From: Falsiroseomonas sp051859025 | Lineage (GTDB): Bacteria > Pseudomonadota > Alphaproteobacteria > Acetobacterales > Acetobacteraceae | Direction: 5' to 3' | Assembly (NCBI RefSeq): GCF_051859025.1 | Contig: NZ_JBHYGL010000008.1 | Span: 62,001-126,000, forward strand | DNA length: 64,000 nucleotides | Shown: positions 23,139 through 30,616 of the stretch, one piece after another | Layout: the number at the start of each line of letters is the position of its first letter | Position numbering within the stretch: the first letter of the stretch is position 1 | Notes under the pieces: model-generated | Told to the model about the DNA's origin: nothing | Seen by the model: only the letters and a program-made list of their open reading frames with translations | Databases searched by the model: none | Program-made: the position numbers and the translations under genes

Positions 23139-24130
23139 TCCACGCGGATGCCGCCCTCGCGGATCACCGGCGTCCAGCGCGCGACCTCGCGCCGGATGTG
23201 GTTCGCGAAATCCTGCGGAGAGCCGCCGACCACCGTGCCCGCCTGCGTGTCGAAGATGCGCTGCTTCACATCCTCCATCGCGGCGATGCGGCCGAAGACC
23301 TCGTTGATGCGCAGCGCCAGGCCCGGATCCATGCCCGCCGGCGCCACGATGCCGTGCCACACCGCCACCTCGAACCCCGGCAGCACGGTGGAGACGGCGG
23401 GAATGCCCGGCAGCAGCGGCGTGCCCGCCGCATTGCCCACCGCGATCGCCTTCGCATTGCCCTGCCTGATCTGGCCGAGGCCGGAGGATACGGTCGGGAA
23501 GCCGAATTGCGCATCGCCGCGGATCAGCGCCGTCACCATCTCGGCGCCCGAGCGGTAGGGCACATGCACCATCTGGATGCCGGCCTCCTTCAGGAACAGC
23601 GCCATGAACAGGTGGCTGCCATTGCCGTTGCCGGCGGAGGAATAGGTGAAGCCATCCGGCCGCGCCTTCGCCTGCGCGATCACCTGCTGCACCGTGGTGG
23701 CCGTGACCGTCGGATGCGCCATCAGCACCGCCGGCAGGCTCACCAGGTGGATGATGGGGGTGAAGGAGGTCGGCGGATCGTAGCTCAGCGTCGGGATGAG
23801 TTCCTTGCCGATGGCATTGGCGCCGATATCGGCCATCATCAGCGTCAGCCCATCCGGCCGCTCGCGCGCCACCGCCGCGCCGGCGATGGTGCCGCCCGCG
23901 CCGGGCCGGTTCTCCACCACCAGCGTCTGGCCGCCCGTCACCTCGGCGAATTTGGCGGCGACGGTGCGGGACAGCGTGTCGATCGCGCCGCCGGCACCGA
24001 AGGGGACGATCAGGCGGATGGGACGGTCCGGCCAGGCGCCCTGCCCGAAGGCCATGCGCGGCATGAGGGCGGGCGCGGCAAGGACAGGCAGGGCCGCGAG
24101 AATGCTGCGGCGCGAAATCGGCTGGCGCAT
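23135..24130 (-). CDS. Bug-family periplasmic receptor (tripartite tricarboxylate transporter)
   Basis: A 331-residue solute-binding protein. It has a Tat-like signal peptide (SRRSILAALPVLAAPALM), then the Bug/TctC pattern WPDRPIRLIVPFGAGG, VENRPGAGGTIAG, FTYSSAGNGNGSHL and VPYRSGAEMVTALIRGD. Bug proteins capture carboxylates for TctAB-type permeases, but none is nearby, so it is an orphan receptor as is common in these genomes. GGGAGGA lies upstream of the ATG. It is divergent from the DUF1028 gene. Confidence 0.92.
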   Translation of the reverse strand: MRQPISRRSILAALPVLAAPALMPRMAFGQGAWPDRPIRLIVPFGAGGAIDTLSRTVAAKFAEVTGGQTLVVENRPGAGGTIAGAAVARERPDGLTLMMADIGANAIGKELIPTLSYDPPTSFTPIIHLVSLPAVLMAHPTVTATTVQQVIAQAKARPDGFTYSSAGNGNGSHLFMALFLKEAGIQMVHVPYRSGAEMVTALIRGDAQFGFPTVSSGLGQIRQGNAKAIAVGNAAGTPLLPGIPAVSTVLPGFEVAVWHGIVAPAGMDPGLALRINEVFGRIAAMEDVKQRIFDTQAGTVVGGSPQDFANHIRREVARWTPVIREGGIRVE

Positions 24131-24242
24131 GGACGATATCCTCCCGTTGGTGAACTTAGCCGCAAAATGGCCGCAGACCCCCTGGCGCGCAACGGCACTT
24201 CGGCCTGTAGTCTGCGCCCTATTCTAGAGTCGGAACCTCGCC

Positions 24243-24962
24243 ATGACCTGGTCGGTCGTCGCCCATGATCCGGAGACGGGCGCCTTCGCCGTCGCCGTCA
24301 CCACCTGCGCCTTCGCTGTCGGTGCCTCCTGCCCCTTCGTCCGGTCGGGCGTCGGCGCCGTTTCCACCCAGTCCATGACCAATCGTTACCTCGGTCCCGC
24401 CGTGCTGGATGGCATGGCGCGCGGCCTGTCGCCCGCCGCCGCCATCGAAAGCGCGCTGGCGGCGGATGAGGGCCGGGGCCTGCGGCAGATCCACGCCGTG
24501 GACCGCCACGGCCGCAGCGCCGCCTATACCGGCAAGAACTGCGTGGAGTGGTGCGGGGATGTCACCTCCGCCCATGTCTCCTTCGCCGGCAACATGCTGG
24601 CCGGCCCCGCCGTGCTGGCCGATACCTACGCCGCCTTCGCCGCCAACCACGACCTGAAGCTGGCGGAGCGCCTGCTGGCGGCCCTCGATGCCGGGGAAGC
24701 CGCGGGCGGAGACCGTCGCGGCCGGCAATCCGCCGCGCTGGTGCTGACGACGACGGAGGATTTCCCGGACCTCTCCATCCGCGTCGATGACCACCCGCTG
24801 CCGCTGGTGGAGTTGCGGCGGCTGTATGACATCTGGAAGCGGGAGCGCGCGCCGCATCTGCGCGAACAGCCCTCCAAGTCGCGGCCTTCCGGCATCACGG
24901 ATCTCGACATGATCGAGGGCCGCTGGATCCGCCAGGGCCTCGACATCCGGCTGAGGCGCTGA
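24243..24962 (+). CDS. DUF1028 family protein (Ntn-hydrolase-like)
   Basis: A 239-residue protein with the DUF1028 pattern: N-terminal MTWSVVAHDPETGAFAVAV, GVGAVSTQSMTNRYLGPAVL, NCVEWCGD, AGNMLAGPAVL and GGDRRGRQSAAL. The family is predicted to have a self-processing hydrolase fold and often lies by amino-acid or peptide catabolic genes; no reaction is firmly assigned. The predicted start is ATG at 24243, divergent from the Bug receptor. An MFS transporter follows after 13 bases, then a Gfo/Idh dehydrogenase. Confidence 0.88.
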   Translation: MTWSVVAHDPETGAFAVAVTTCAFAVGASCPFVRSGVGAVSTQSMTNRYLGPAVLDGMARGLSPAAAIESALAADEGRGLRQIHAVDRHGRSAAYTGKNCVEWCGDVTSAHVSFAGNMLAGPAVLADTYAAFAANHDLKLAERLLAALDAGEAAGGDRRGRQSAALVLTTTEDFPDLSIRVDDHPLPLVELRRLYDIWKRERAPHLREQPSKSRPSGITDLDMIEGRWIRQGLDIRLRR

Positions 24963-24975
24963 CGGCGACAGCGGG

Positions 24976-26184
24976 ATGAAGGCCTGGGTCGCGGCGCTGT
25001 CGGCCACGCTGCTGATGCAGACGGTCGGCAGCTTCCTGAACCAGGTCATCCCCGTGGTGGCGCCGCTGATGATGAACGACCTCGGCCTGCCGCCGCAGAC
25101 CGTGGGCAATTTCTCGTCGCTGAATACCCTTGGCGCCATAGCATTTCTTCTGTTCGGCACGCCGCTGGTGGCGCGGCACGGGCCGCTGCGCATGATCCAG
25201 GCGGGTGCGGTCATCGGCAGCGTGGCGCTGGTGGTGGCCTCCCTCGGCCATGCCTGGCTGATGCCGCTGGCGGCGCTCATGCTGGGCTTCGGCTATGGCC
25301 CGACGGGGCCGGCCGGCAGCCGCATCCTCCAGCAGCACGCGCCGAAGCGGCACCGCGTGCTGATCTTCTCCGTGAAGCAGGCGGGCGCGCCGGCGGGGGG
25401 CGCGCTGGCGGGCTTCCTCGCAGCCCCGCTCGCCGCCGCCTTCGGCTGGCAGGTGGCGATGTGGGTCGCGATCGGCATCGCGCTGTGCTGTGCCGCCTGC
25501 ATCCAGCCGCTGCGCCCGGCGCTCGATGCCGAAAGGGACGAGACGCGGAGTTGGCGCGAGAGCCTGACCTTCCGCCGCCTGCTGGTGCCGCTGGTGGCGC
25601 TGCGGATGCACCCCGTGCTGCCGCCGCTCACGCTCCAGGCCTTCGCCTTCGCGGGCCTGCAGGGCAGCCTGTTCAGCTTCACCGTCACCTGGCTGGTGGA
25701 GGAGCACGGCATGGGCCTGGCCGCCGCCGGCAGCATCTTCGCCGCCATGCAACTGGCCGGCGTCACGGGGCGGCTGGTGCTGGGCTGGGCGGCGGATCGC
25801 CTCGGCGATGCCACGCGCAGCCTGGCGCTGCACGGGCTGCTGGCCGCGGGGCTTTCGGCGCTGTGGATCACCTTCGGCGCGGGCAGCCACTGGCTGGTGG
25901 CCTTCCCTCTGGCGATCCTCTCCGGCTTCACCGCCGCCAGCTGGAACGGCATCTTCCTGGCGGAGGTCGCCCGCGTCTCGCCGCCCGATCGCGTGGCGGA
26001 GGCATCGTCGGGCGCCATCCTGCTCTGCTTCCTCGGCTACCTGACGGCCCCCACCGCCTTCGCCTGGGCGGTCACCGCCACCGGCAGCTGGCGCCTGCCC
26101 TTCCTGACGGCCTGCGGCGTGCTGGCGGTGGTTTCCTGCATCGTCTTCGCGCTGCGGGCTGGACGGGACGGCACGGCACGTTAA
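24976..26184 (+). CDS. MFS transporter
   Basis: A 402-residue integral membrane protein with about 12 hydrophobic helices, beginning MKAWVAALSATLLMQTVGSF. The loop between helices 2 and 3 reads FGTPLVARHGPLRM, a degenerate MFS signature, and the second half has GRLVLGWAADRLGD, a good match to the signature. Overall form resembles the CynX/NimT and oxalate/formate-type carriers. The substrate is unknown; cotranscription with DUF1028 and a Gfo/Idh enzyme suggests uptake of an organic acid or amino-acid derivative. Confidence 0.88.
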   Translation: MKAWVAALSATLLMQTVGSFLNQVIPVVAPLMMNDLGLPPQTVGNFSSLNTLGAIAFLLFGTPLVARHGPLRMIQAGAVIGSVALVVASLGHAWLMPLAALMLGFGYGPTGPAGSRILQQHAPKRHRVLIFSVKQAGAPAGGALAGFLAAPLAAAFGWQVAMWVAIGIALCCAACIQPLRPALDAERDETRSWRESLTFRRLLVPLVALRMHPVLPPLTLQAFAFAGLQGSLFSFTVTWLVEEHGMGLAAAGSIFAAMQLAGVTGRLVLGWAADRLGDATRSLALHGLLAAGLSALWITFGAGSHWLVAFPLAILSGFTAASWNGIFLAEVARVSPPDRVAEASSGAILLCFLGYLTAPTAFAWAVTATGSWRLPFLTACGVLAVVSCIVFALRAGRDGTAR

Positions 26185-26215
26185 AGCCCTGCTGATAGTG
26201 GGAAGGATGGGGCGC

Positions 26216-27181
26216 ATGGCAGTCAGGCTCGGCATCGTCGGCTTCGGCATCATGGGCGAGAGGCTGCTGCGCGCGGCGCTGGCGCATGACGCGACTGAAA
26301 TCGCCCCCGTCGCGGTCTGGGACCCCTCCCCCGACGCCGCCACGCGCCTCGCTGCCATCGCGCCGGGGTTGCCGATGCTGCCCAGTGCGGAGGCGGTGAT
26401 CGCGGCCTGCGACGCGCTCTACATCGCCTCCCCGCCCTCCTCCCACATCCCCCATGCCGAGGCCGCCTTCGCCGCCGGCCGCAGCGTTTTCCTGGAAAAG
26501 CCCCTGGCGAGCGACCTGCCCGATGCCCGCCGCTTCGTCGCGGCGGCCGAGGCTTCCGGCGCCCGCGCCGCCGTCAACTTTCCTATGGCCTCCTCCCCCG
26601 CCGTGGCGCAGCTTTCCGCCTGGCGCGGGGAGATCGGCAGCCCGCGCACCCTGTCCATCACTGCCGATTTCGCCCACTGGCCGCGCGCCTGGCAGATGGG
26701 CGCTTCGTCCTGGCTGGCGAAGCGCGCGGATGGCGGCTTCACGCGGGAAGTGCTGTCGCACTTCCTGTTCCTGACGCGGCGCCAGCTCGGCCGCCTCACG
26801 CTGCTCGACCGCGACGCGACCTTCCCCGCGGGCGATGGGGCGGAGACGGCGGTGCGCGCCACGCTGATGGCCGGCGACACGCCCGTGGCGCTGCGCGGCG
26901 GCGTGGGCACCACCACGGCGGATGAGGCCAATGAATGGCGCCTGTCCTGCGAGGGCGGCAGCATCCGCCTGCGCGACTGGTCCTTCGCCGAGAAGCGCGA
27001 CGCCGACGGCAGCTTCCGCCCCGCCCAGGACGCGCTGCCCAATGCAGAGATGCGCCCGATGGTGCTGCGCGGCCAGCTCTCCAAGCTCGCGGCACTGACG
27101 CAGGGCGGGCGCGTCGACCTCGCCACGCTGCGGGAGGCGCTGGAAGTGCAGGAGATCGTCGAGGCGATCCTTGCGGGCTGA
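26216..27181 (+). CDS. Gfo/Idh/MocA family oxidoreductase
   Basis: A 321-residue NAD(P)-dependent dehydrogenase. The N-terminal Rossmann domain begins VRLGIVGFGIMGERLL and contains the family's EKPLAS motif, in which the lysine takes part in catalysis. The C-terminal part forms the open beta-sheet substrate domain (WLAKRADGGFTREVLSHFL). Substrates of the family are sugars, inositols and similar polyols, and cannot be set here. ATG 26216 was chosen over 26198 and 26207 because GGAAGG lies nine bases before it. The stop overlaps the TTG start of the next gene. Confidence 0.9.
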   Translation: MAVRLGIVGFGIMGERLLRAALAHDATEIAPVAVWDPSPDAATRLAAIAPGLPMLPSAEAVIAACDALYIASPPSSHIPHAEAAFAAGRSVFLEKPLASDLPDARRFVAAAEASGARAAVNFPMASSPAVAQLSAWRGEIGSPRTLSITADFAHWPRAWQMGASSWLAKRADGGFTREVLSHFLFLTRRQLGRLTLLDRDATFPAGDGAETAVRATLMAGDTPVALRGGVGTTTADEANEWRLSCEGGSIRLRDWSFAEKRDADGSFRPAQDALPNAEMRPMVLRGQLSKLAALTQGGRVDLATLREALEVQEIVEAILAG

Positions 27182-27809
27182 CCGCCGCGCCGTTCTGGCG
27201 CTGCTGCTCGCGGCCACCCCGGCAGCCGCGCAGCCGCGCATGGTGCCCACCACGGCAGACACCGCGGCTGGCGCGGCGCTGGTCGCGCGGCTGCGCCAGG
27301 GCGGCCTGGTGCTGTTCTTCCGCCATGCCGACACGCGGGGCGAGAATTGCGACATCAGCTTCCGCATCGGCGACCGCCCCGGCCAGCGCAACATTTCTTC
27401 CAGTGGCCGCGCGCAATCCGTGCTGATCGGGCAGCGGTTGCGCGATCTCGGCATTCCGCTCGCGCAGCCGATCCTGGCCGGCCCCGTCTACCGCGCGCGG
27501 GACACGGCGGAGCACGCCTTCGGCGCCGTGGAGGTCACGGACAGCCTGCTGGCCGATGACTATGCCGGCGACCGCCTGGCCTGGGTGGTGGCGGAACATC
27601 GCCGGCTGTTCGGGGAGGCGCCGCCGCACGGCAGCAACCGCGTGCTGGTCGGGCACCGCACGCCCGCCATCATGGTGTTCGGCGACCCAGTCGCCGGCCG
27701 CACCTTTCCGGAGGGCGCCGCGCTGGTCATCGACCCGCGCGGCCCCGCCATCCTCGGCATCCTGGAACTCGCGCCGCTGCCCGGCGGCGGTTTTCATTCA
27801 TGCGGCTGA
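27171..27809 (+). CDS. Exported histidine phosphatase family protein
   Basis: A 212-residue protein with a signal peptide (RRAVLALLLAATPAAAQP) and a histidine phosphatase fold. The catalytic motif is FRHADTRG (an RHA variant of the usual RHG), with later Arg in GPVYRARDTAEHAF and the second His in VGHRTPAI. The enzyme probably works in the periplasm on a phosphoester, or the fold may serve another role. It starts with TTG at 27171 inside the end of the upstream gene (11-base overlap), so it is the last gene of that operon. Confidence 0.85.
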   Translation: MRADRRAVLALLLAATPAAAQPRMVPTTADTAAGAALVARLRQGGLVLFFRHADTRGENCDISFRIGDRPGQRNISSSGRAQSVLIGQRLRDLGIPLAQPILAGPVYRARDTAEHAFGAVEVTDSLLADDYAGDRLAWVVAEHRRLFGEAPPHGSNRVLVGHRTPAIMVFGDPVAGRTFPEGAALVIDPRGPAILGILELAPLPGGGFHSCG

Positions 27810-27816
27810 TGCGCCC

Positions 27817-28995
27817 TCACACCTCATAGGGCAGGCCGACGTAGTTTTCCGCCAGCGTCGTCATCGCCGCCTTGCTGGTGGAGACGTATTGCAGCTCCGC
27901 GACCTGCACGCGGTGCTCGAAGGGGTCGTTGCCGTCGAAGCGGTGCAGCATCGACGTCATCCACCAGGAGAAGCGCTGCCCCTTCCAGATCCGCCGCAGG
28001 CAGATGTCGGAGTAGCGGTCGAGTAGATCCGTCTCACCCTTGGCGAAGAAGCGTTCCAGCCCGCGCGCCAGCACGCGGATATCGGCGATCGCCAGGTTCA
28101 TGCCCTTGGCGCCGGTCGGCGGCACGATGTGGGCGCTGTCACCGGCCAGGAACAGACGGCCGTGGCGCATCGTCTCGCAGACGAAGCTGCGCATCGGCGT
28201 CACGCCCTTCTGGAAGATCTCGCCTTCCTCCAACTCGCCGCCGACACCGAGGCGGCGGTGCAGCTCCTCCCAGATTCGCGCATCCGGCCACTCGCGAATA
28301 TCTTCATCCGGCGTGCATTGGAGGTAGAGGCGGGAGACGGTGTTGGACCGCATGGTGGCGAGCGCGAAGCCTTCGCGGTGGCGGGCATAGATCAGTTCCT
28401 CCGATACCGGCCTCGATCGCGACAGGATGCCGAGCCAGGCGAAGGGATAGACGCGCTCGAAGATCTGCAGATCCGGGATCGCGGGGCGGCAGATGCCGTG
28501 GAAGCCGTCGCAGCCCCCGATGAAGACGCAATCCAGCACCTGGTCCTGGCCATCATGCCGAAAGGTGATGCGGGGATTGTCGCTGGTGACGTCATGCACC
28601 GCCGCATCCTCCACATCGAAGAGGATCGCCGGATTGCCGGAATGGGTGCCGGCGGCGAGCCGCGCGGCGATGAGGTCCTTCACCACCTCCTGCTGCCCAT
28701 AGATCGTGACCACGCGGCCCGTGAGGTCCGTGACCGGGATGCGATGGCCGATGCCGTCGTAGCGCAGTTCGATCCCGTGATGGACCAGGCCCTCCCGGTG
28801 CAGCCGGTCCGCGACACCCGCTTCCGTCAGCGTGTCCACGCTGCCCTGTTCCAGCAGACCCGCCCGCACCCGTTCCTCGACATAGGAGCGGCTGCGCGCT
28901 TCCAGCACCACGCTGTCGATGCCCTGGAGGTGGAGGAGATGCGACAGCAGCAGCCCCGCGGGGCCCGCGCCGATGATGCCTACCTGGGTGCGCAT
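27817..28995 (-). CDS. pobA: 4-hydroxybenzoate 3-monooxygenase (PobA)
   Basis: A 392-residue FAD enzyme that hydroxylates 4-hydroxybenzoate to protocatechuate with NADPH and O2, feeding the beta-ketoadipate pathway. It has the dinucleotide motif VGIIGAGPAGLLLSHLL, the DG motif GGCDGFHGI and the flavin motif GDSAHIVPPTGAKGMNLA. Length matches Pseudomonas PobA (394). A strong AGGAGG ribosome-binding site precedes ATG 28995. No pca genes or PobR-type regulator are in the window. It is divergent from an SDR gene across an operator-like palindrome. Confidence 0.95.
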   Translation of the reverse strand: MRTQVGIIGAGPAGLLLSHLLHLQGIDSVVLEARSRSYVEERVRAGLLEQGSVDTLTEAGVADRLHREGLVHHGIELRYDGIGHRIPVTDLTGRVVTIYGQQEVVKDLIAARLAAGTHSGNPAILFDVEDAAVHDVTSDNPRITFRHDGQDQVLDCVFIGGCDGFHGICRPAIPDLQIFERVYPFAWLGILSRSRPVSEELIYARHREGFALATMRSNTVSRLYLQCTPDEDIREWPDARIWEELHRRLGVGGELEEGEIFQKGVTPMRSFVCETMRHGRLFLAGDSAHIVPPTGAKGMNLAIADIRVLARGLERFFAKGETDLLDRYSDICLRRIWKGQRFSWWMTSMLHRFDGNDPFEHRVQVAELQYVSTSKAAMTTLAENYVGLPYEV

Positions 28996-29011
28996 GGGAA
29001 ACCTCCTGACT

Positions 29012-29041
29012 GTTATGATACATAACTATTAGGCGTATCAT
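29012..29041. promoter_or_regulatory. Operator-like inverted repeats between pobA and the SDR gene
   Basis: In the AT-rich gap, ATGATAC (29015-29021) and GTATCAT (29035-29041) are perfect inverted repeats separated by 13 bases. A nested pair, GTTAT and ATAAC (29012-29026), surrounds GATAC. TATGAT here could also serve as a -10 element for rightward transcription. This fits control of both divergent genes by one dimeric regulator. Confidence 0.5.
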
Positions 29042-29135
29042 GCCCCATTCCGCCGGCGCCGTCACGGCCCCCTTTCGCAGGGATCGGTTCCGGCCGAAGC
29101 TGCCCGCTGGCACGGCTTTCACGGAGGAATCGGGC

Positions 29136-29885
29136 ATGGCGGATCGCAAGGTGGCGGTGGTGACGGGCGGCGCGCGGGGCATCGGTCGCGGCTGCGCCCA
29201 TGCGCTGGCGGAGCGCGGCTTCGACCTGGTGCTGGTGGATTTGCTGGCGCCCGAGATGGCCAACACCAAGGCCGAGCTGGAAGCCATGGGCCGCGAATGC
29301 CTGACCTTCGAGGCCGATGTCGCCGACCACGCCCGCGCCAAGGAGATCGCCGCTTCCGTCGAAGCGGAATGGGGCCATTGCGACGTGCTGGTGAACAACG
29401 CCGGCAAGTCCAACCCGCGCACCATCATGGAATGCCCGGAGGAGGAGTTCGACCGCACCATCGCGATCAACCTGAAATCCTGCTTCAACTACATCCAGGC
29501 CTTCGTGCCGCTGATGCGGAAGGTCGGCGGCGGGCGCATCGTCTCCATGTCCAGCCTCAACGCGCACACCGGCGGCGTCACCAGCGCGGTCAGCAAATTC
29601 GCCTATGCCAGCGCCAAGGCCGGCATCCTCGGCATGACGCGGGCGCTGGCCAAGGAACTCGGCCCCGACATCGCCGTGAACGCCGTCTGCCCCGGCGTGA
29701 TCGAGACGGAGATCGGCAATACGCTGACCCGTTCCCGCGGCGCGGAACTCGCGAAGAAGATCGCGCTGGGGCGCGTCGGCAAGCCGCAGGACGTGGCGCG
29801 CGTCGTCGCCTTCCTGGCCGCGGAGCAGCCGAACTTCATCACGGGCCAGCACATCGTCATCGATGGGTTCCAGTGGGAGATCTGA
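29136..29885 (+). CDS. Short-chain dehydrogenase/reductase (FabG/KR-like)
   Basis: A 249-residue classical SDR. It shows the cofactor motif TGGARGIG, the structural NNAG, the catalytic Ser in VSMSSLNAHTGG and the YASAK Tyr/Lys pair, with C-terminal PGVIETEI. The acidic residue after the second strand (LVLVDLLA) suggests NAD preference. ATG 29136 with GGAGG upstream is preferred to ATG 29040, which would add 32 atypical residues. Its substrate is unknown; the divergent partner is pobA, so an aromatic or alicyclic substrate is possible. The TNT lipoprotein gene begins inside its last codons. Confidence 0.9.
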   Translation: MADRKVAVVTGGARGIGRGCAHALAERGFDLVLVDLLAPEMANTKAELEAMGRECLTFEADVADHARAKEIAASVEAEWGHCDVLVNNAGKSNPRTIMECPEEEFDRTIAINLKSCFNYIQAFVPLMRKVGGGRIVSMSSLNAHTGGVTSAVSKFAYASAKAGILGMTRALAKELGPDIAVNAVCPGVIETEIGNTLTRSRGAELAKKIALGRVGKPQDVARVVAFLAAEQPNFITGQHIVIDGFQWEI

Positions 29886-30340
29886 CCCGGCGCCGTGCCG
29901 TGCTGCTGCTGGCGCTGGCGGCCTCCGCCTGCGCCGGGCCGCCGCCGCTGCCGCCGGGCGCGCGCCCCGATTTGGCGCGGGAATGGGTGACGCCGCAGGG
30001 CTATCGCTGGCCGCCGGATAACGGCTTCGGCGAACGCGCCACCTACCTGGTGCTGCCGCCGGGGATGCTGCTGGACCGCTTCGGCCAGGATAATGGCCGC
30101 TTCTTCAGCCCGCGTGGCGCCGCCTTCGGCGCCCGCGCCCTGCCGAGCGACTGCGCGACGCTGCCCTACCGGGTCTATCGGGTGCAGGCGCCGCTGGTGG
30201 CGCGGGTGGGCTATGCCCTGCCCTGGTTCGGGGAGCCGGGCGGCGCGACGCAATTGCTGACGGATGCGACCGTGGCGCAGCTTCTGGCCGATGGCACGCT
30301 GGTCGCCGTGCCCGGCGGGGAAGCGCCCTGCCCCCGCTGA
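29873..30340 (+). CDS. Lipoprotein with a TNT (DUF4237) domain, putative NAD+ glycohydrolase
   Basis: A 155-residue protein with a lipoprotein-type signal (AVLLLALAASAC, lipid Cys20) followed by one compact domain. The domain shows the order of motifs of the tuberculosis necrotizing toxin family: YRWPPDNGF, LPPGMLLDRFG, GRFFSPRG, ARALP, PYRVYRVQAPL, ALPWFGEPGGATQLL. Residues matching the active-site Arg, Arg and Gln of TNT are Arg69, Arg88 and Gln127. The family cleaves NAD+. It starts with GTG at 29873 inside the SDR gene's end. No clear immunity gene follows; the next 276 bases lack an evident gene. Confidence 0.75.
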   Translation: MGDLTRRRAVLLLALAASACAGPPPLPPGARPDLAREWVTPQGYRWPPDNGFGERATYLVLPPGMLLDRFGQDNGRFFSPRGAAFGARALPSDCATLPYRVYRVQAPLVARVGYALPWFGEPGGATQLLTDATVAQLLADGTLVAVPGGEAPCPR

Positions 30341-30557
30341 GCGATCCCGTCGCCGGGCGCCGGGCGGCGTGGCTGCTAGCGCCTGGATTCCTGCTGGCCC
30401 TTTGGCAGGCCAGCCGGGGCGCGGTGCTGACGCGCCTCGGCATTGTCAGGCGCTTCATCCTGTTCGCCGGGGCGCCCCCACGGGAAAGCGCATCGCTCAC
30501 GCCTCCGTGAGGCATCACTCCCTGCCCTGGTGACGCCGCATGGCCGTCGATATCGTC
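30341..30557 (+). other. Gap after the TNT gene with an open frame lacking a start codon
   Basis: No convincing gene is seen between the TNT gene and the RTX repeats. One plus-strand frame, ending at a TGA near 30510, would read as a short membrane-type peptide (AAWLLAPGFLLALWQASRG) but has no ATG, GTG or TTG in a usable place. It might be a decayed gene, a frameshifted extension or chance. Confidence 0.3.
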
Positions 30558-30605
30558 CGTTAACCATGCGGGCCGTTAACCATTCGGGCCGTTAACCATT
30601 CGGGG
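30558..30605. promoter_or_regulatory. Three tandem 16-bp repeats carrying TTAACCAT (CtrA-like half-sites)
   Basis: Unit CGTTAACCATTCGGGC occurs at 30558, 30574 and 30590, with one or two base changes in the outer copies. TTAACCAT matches the half-site bound by the cell-cycle regulator CtrA in alphaproteobacteria. The repeats end 11 bases before the RTX start, so the protein bound there could repress or activate that gene. Confidence 0.6.
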
Positions 30606-30616
30606 TATCTGACATC

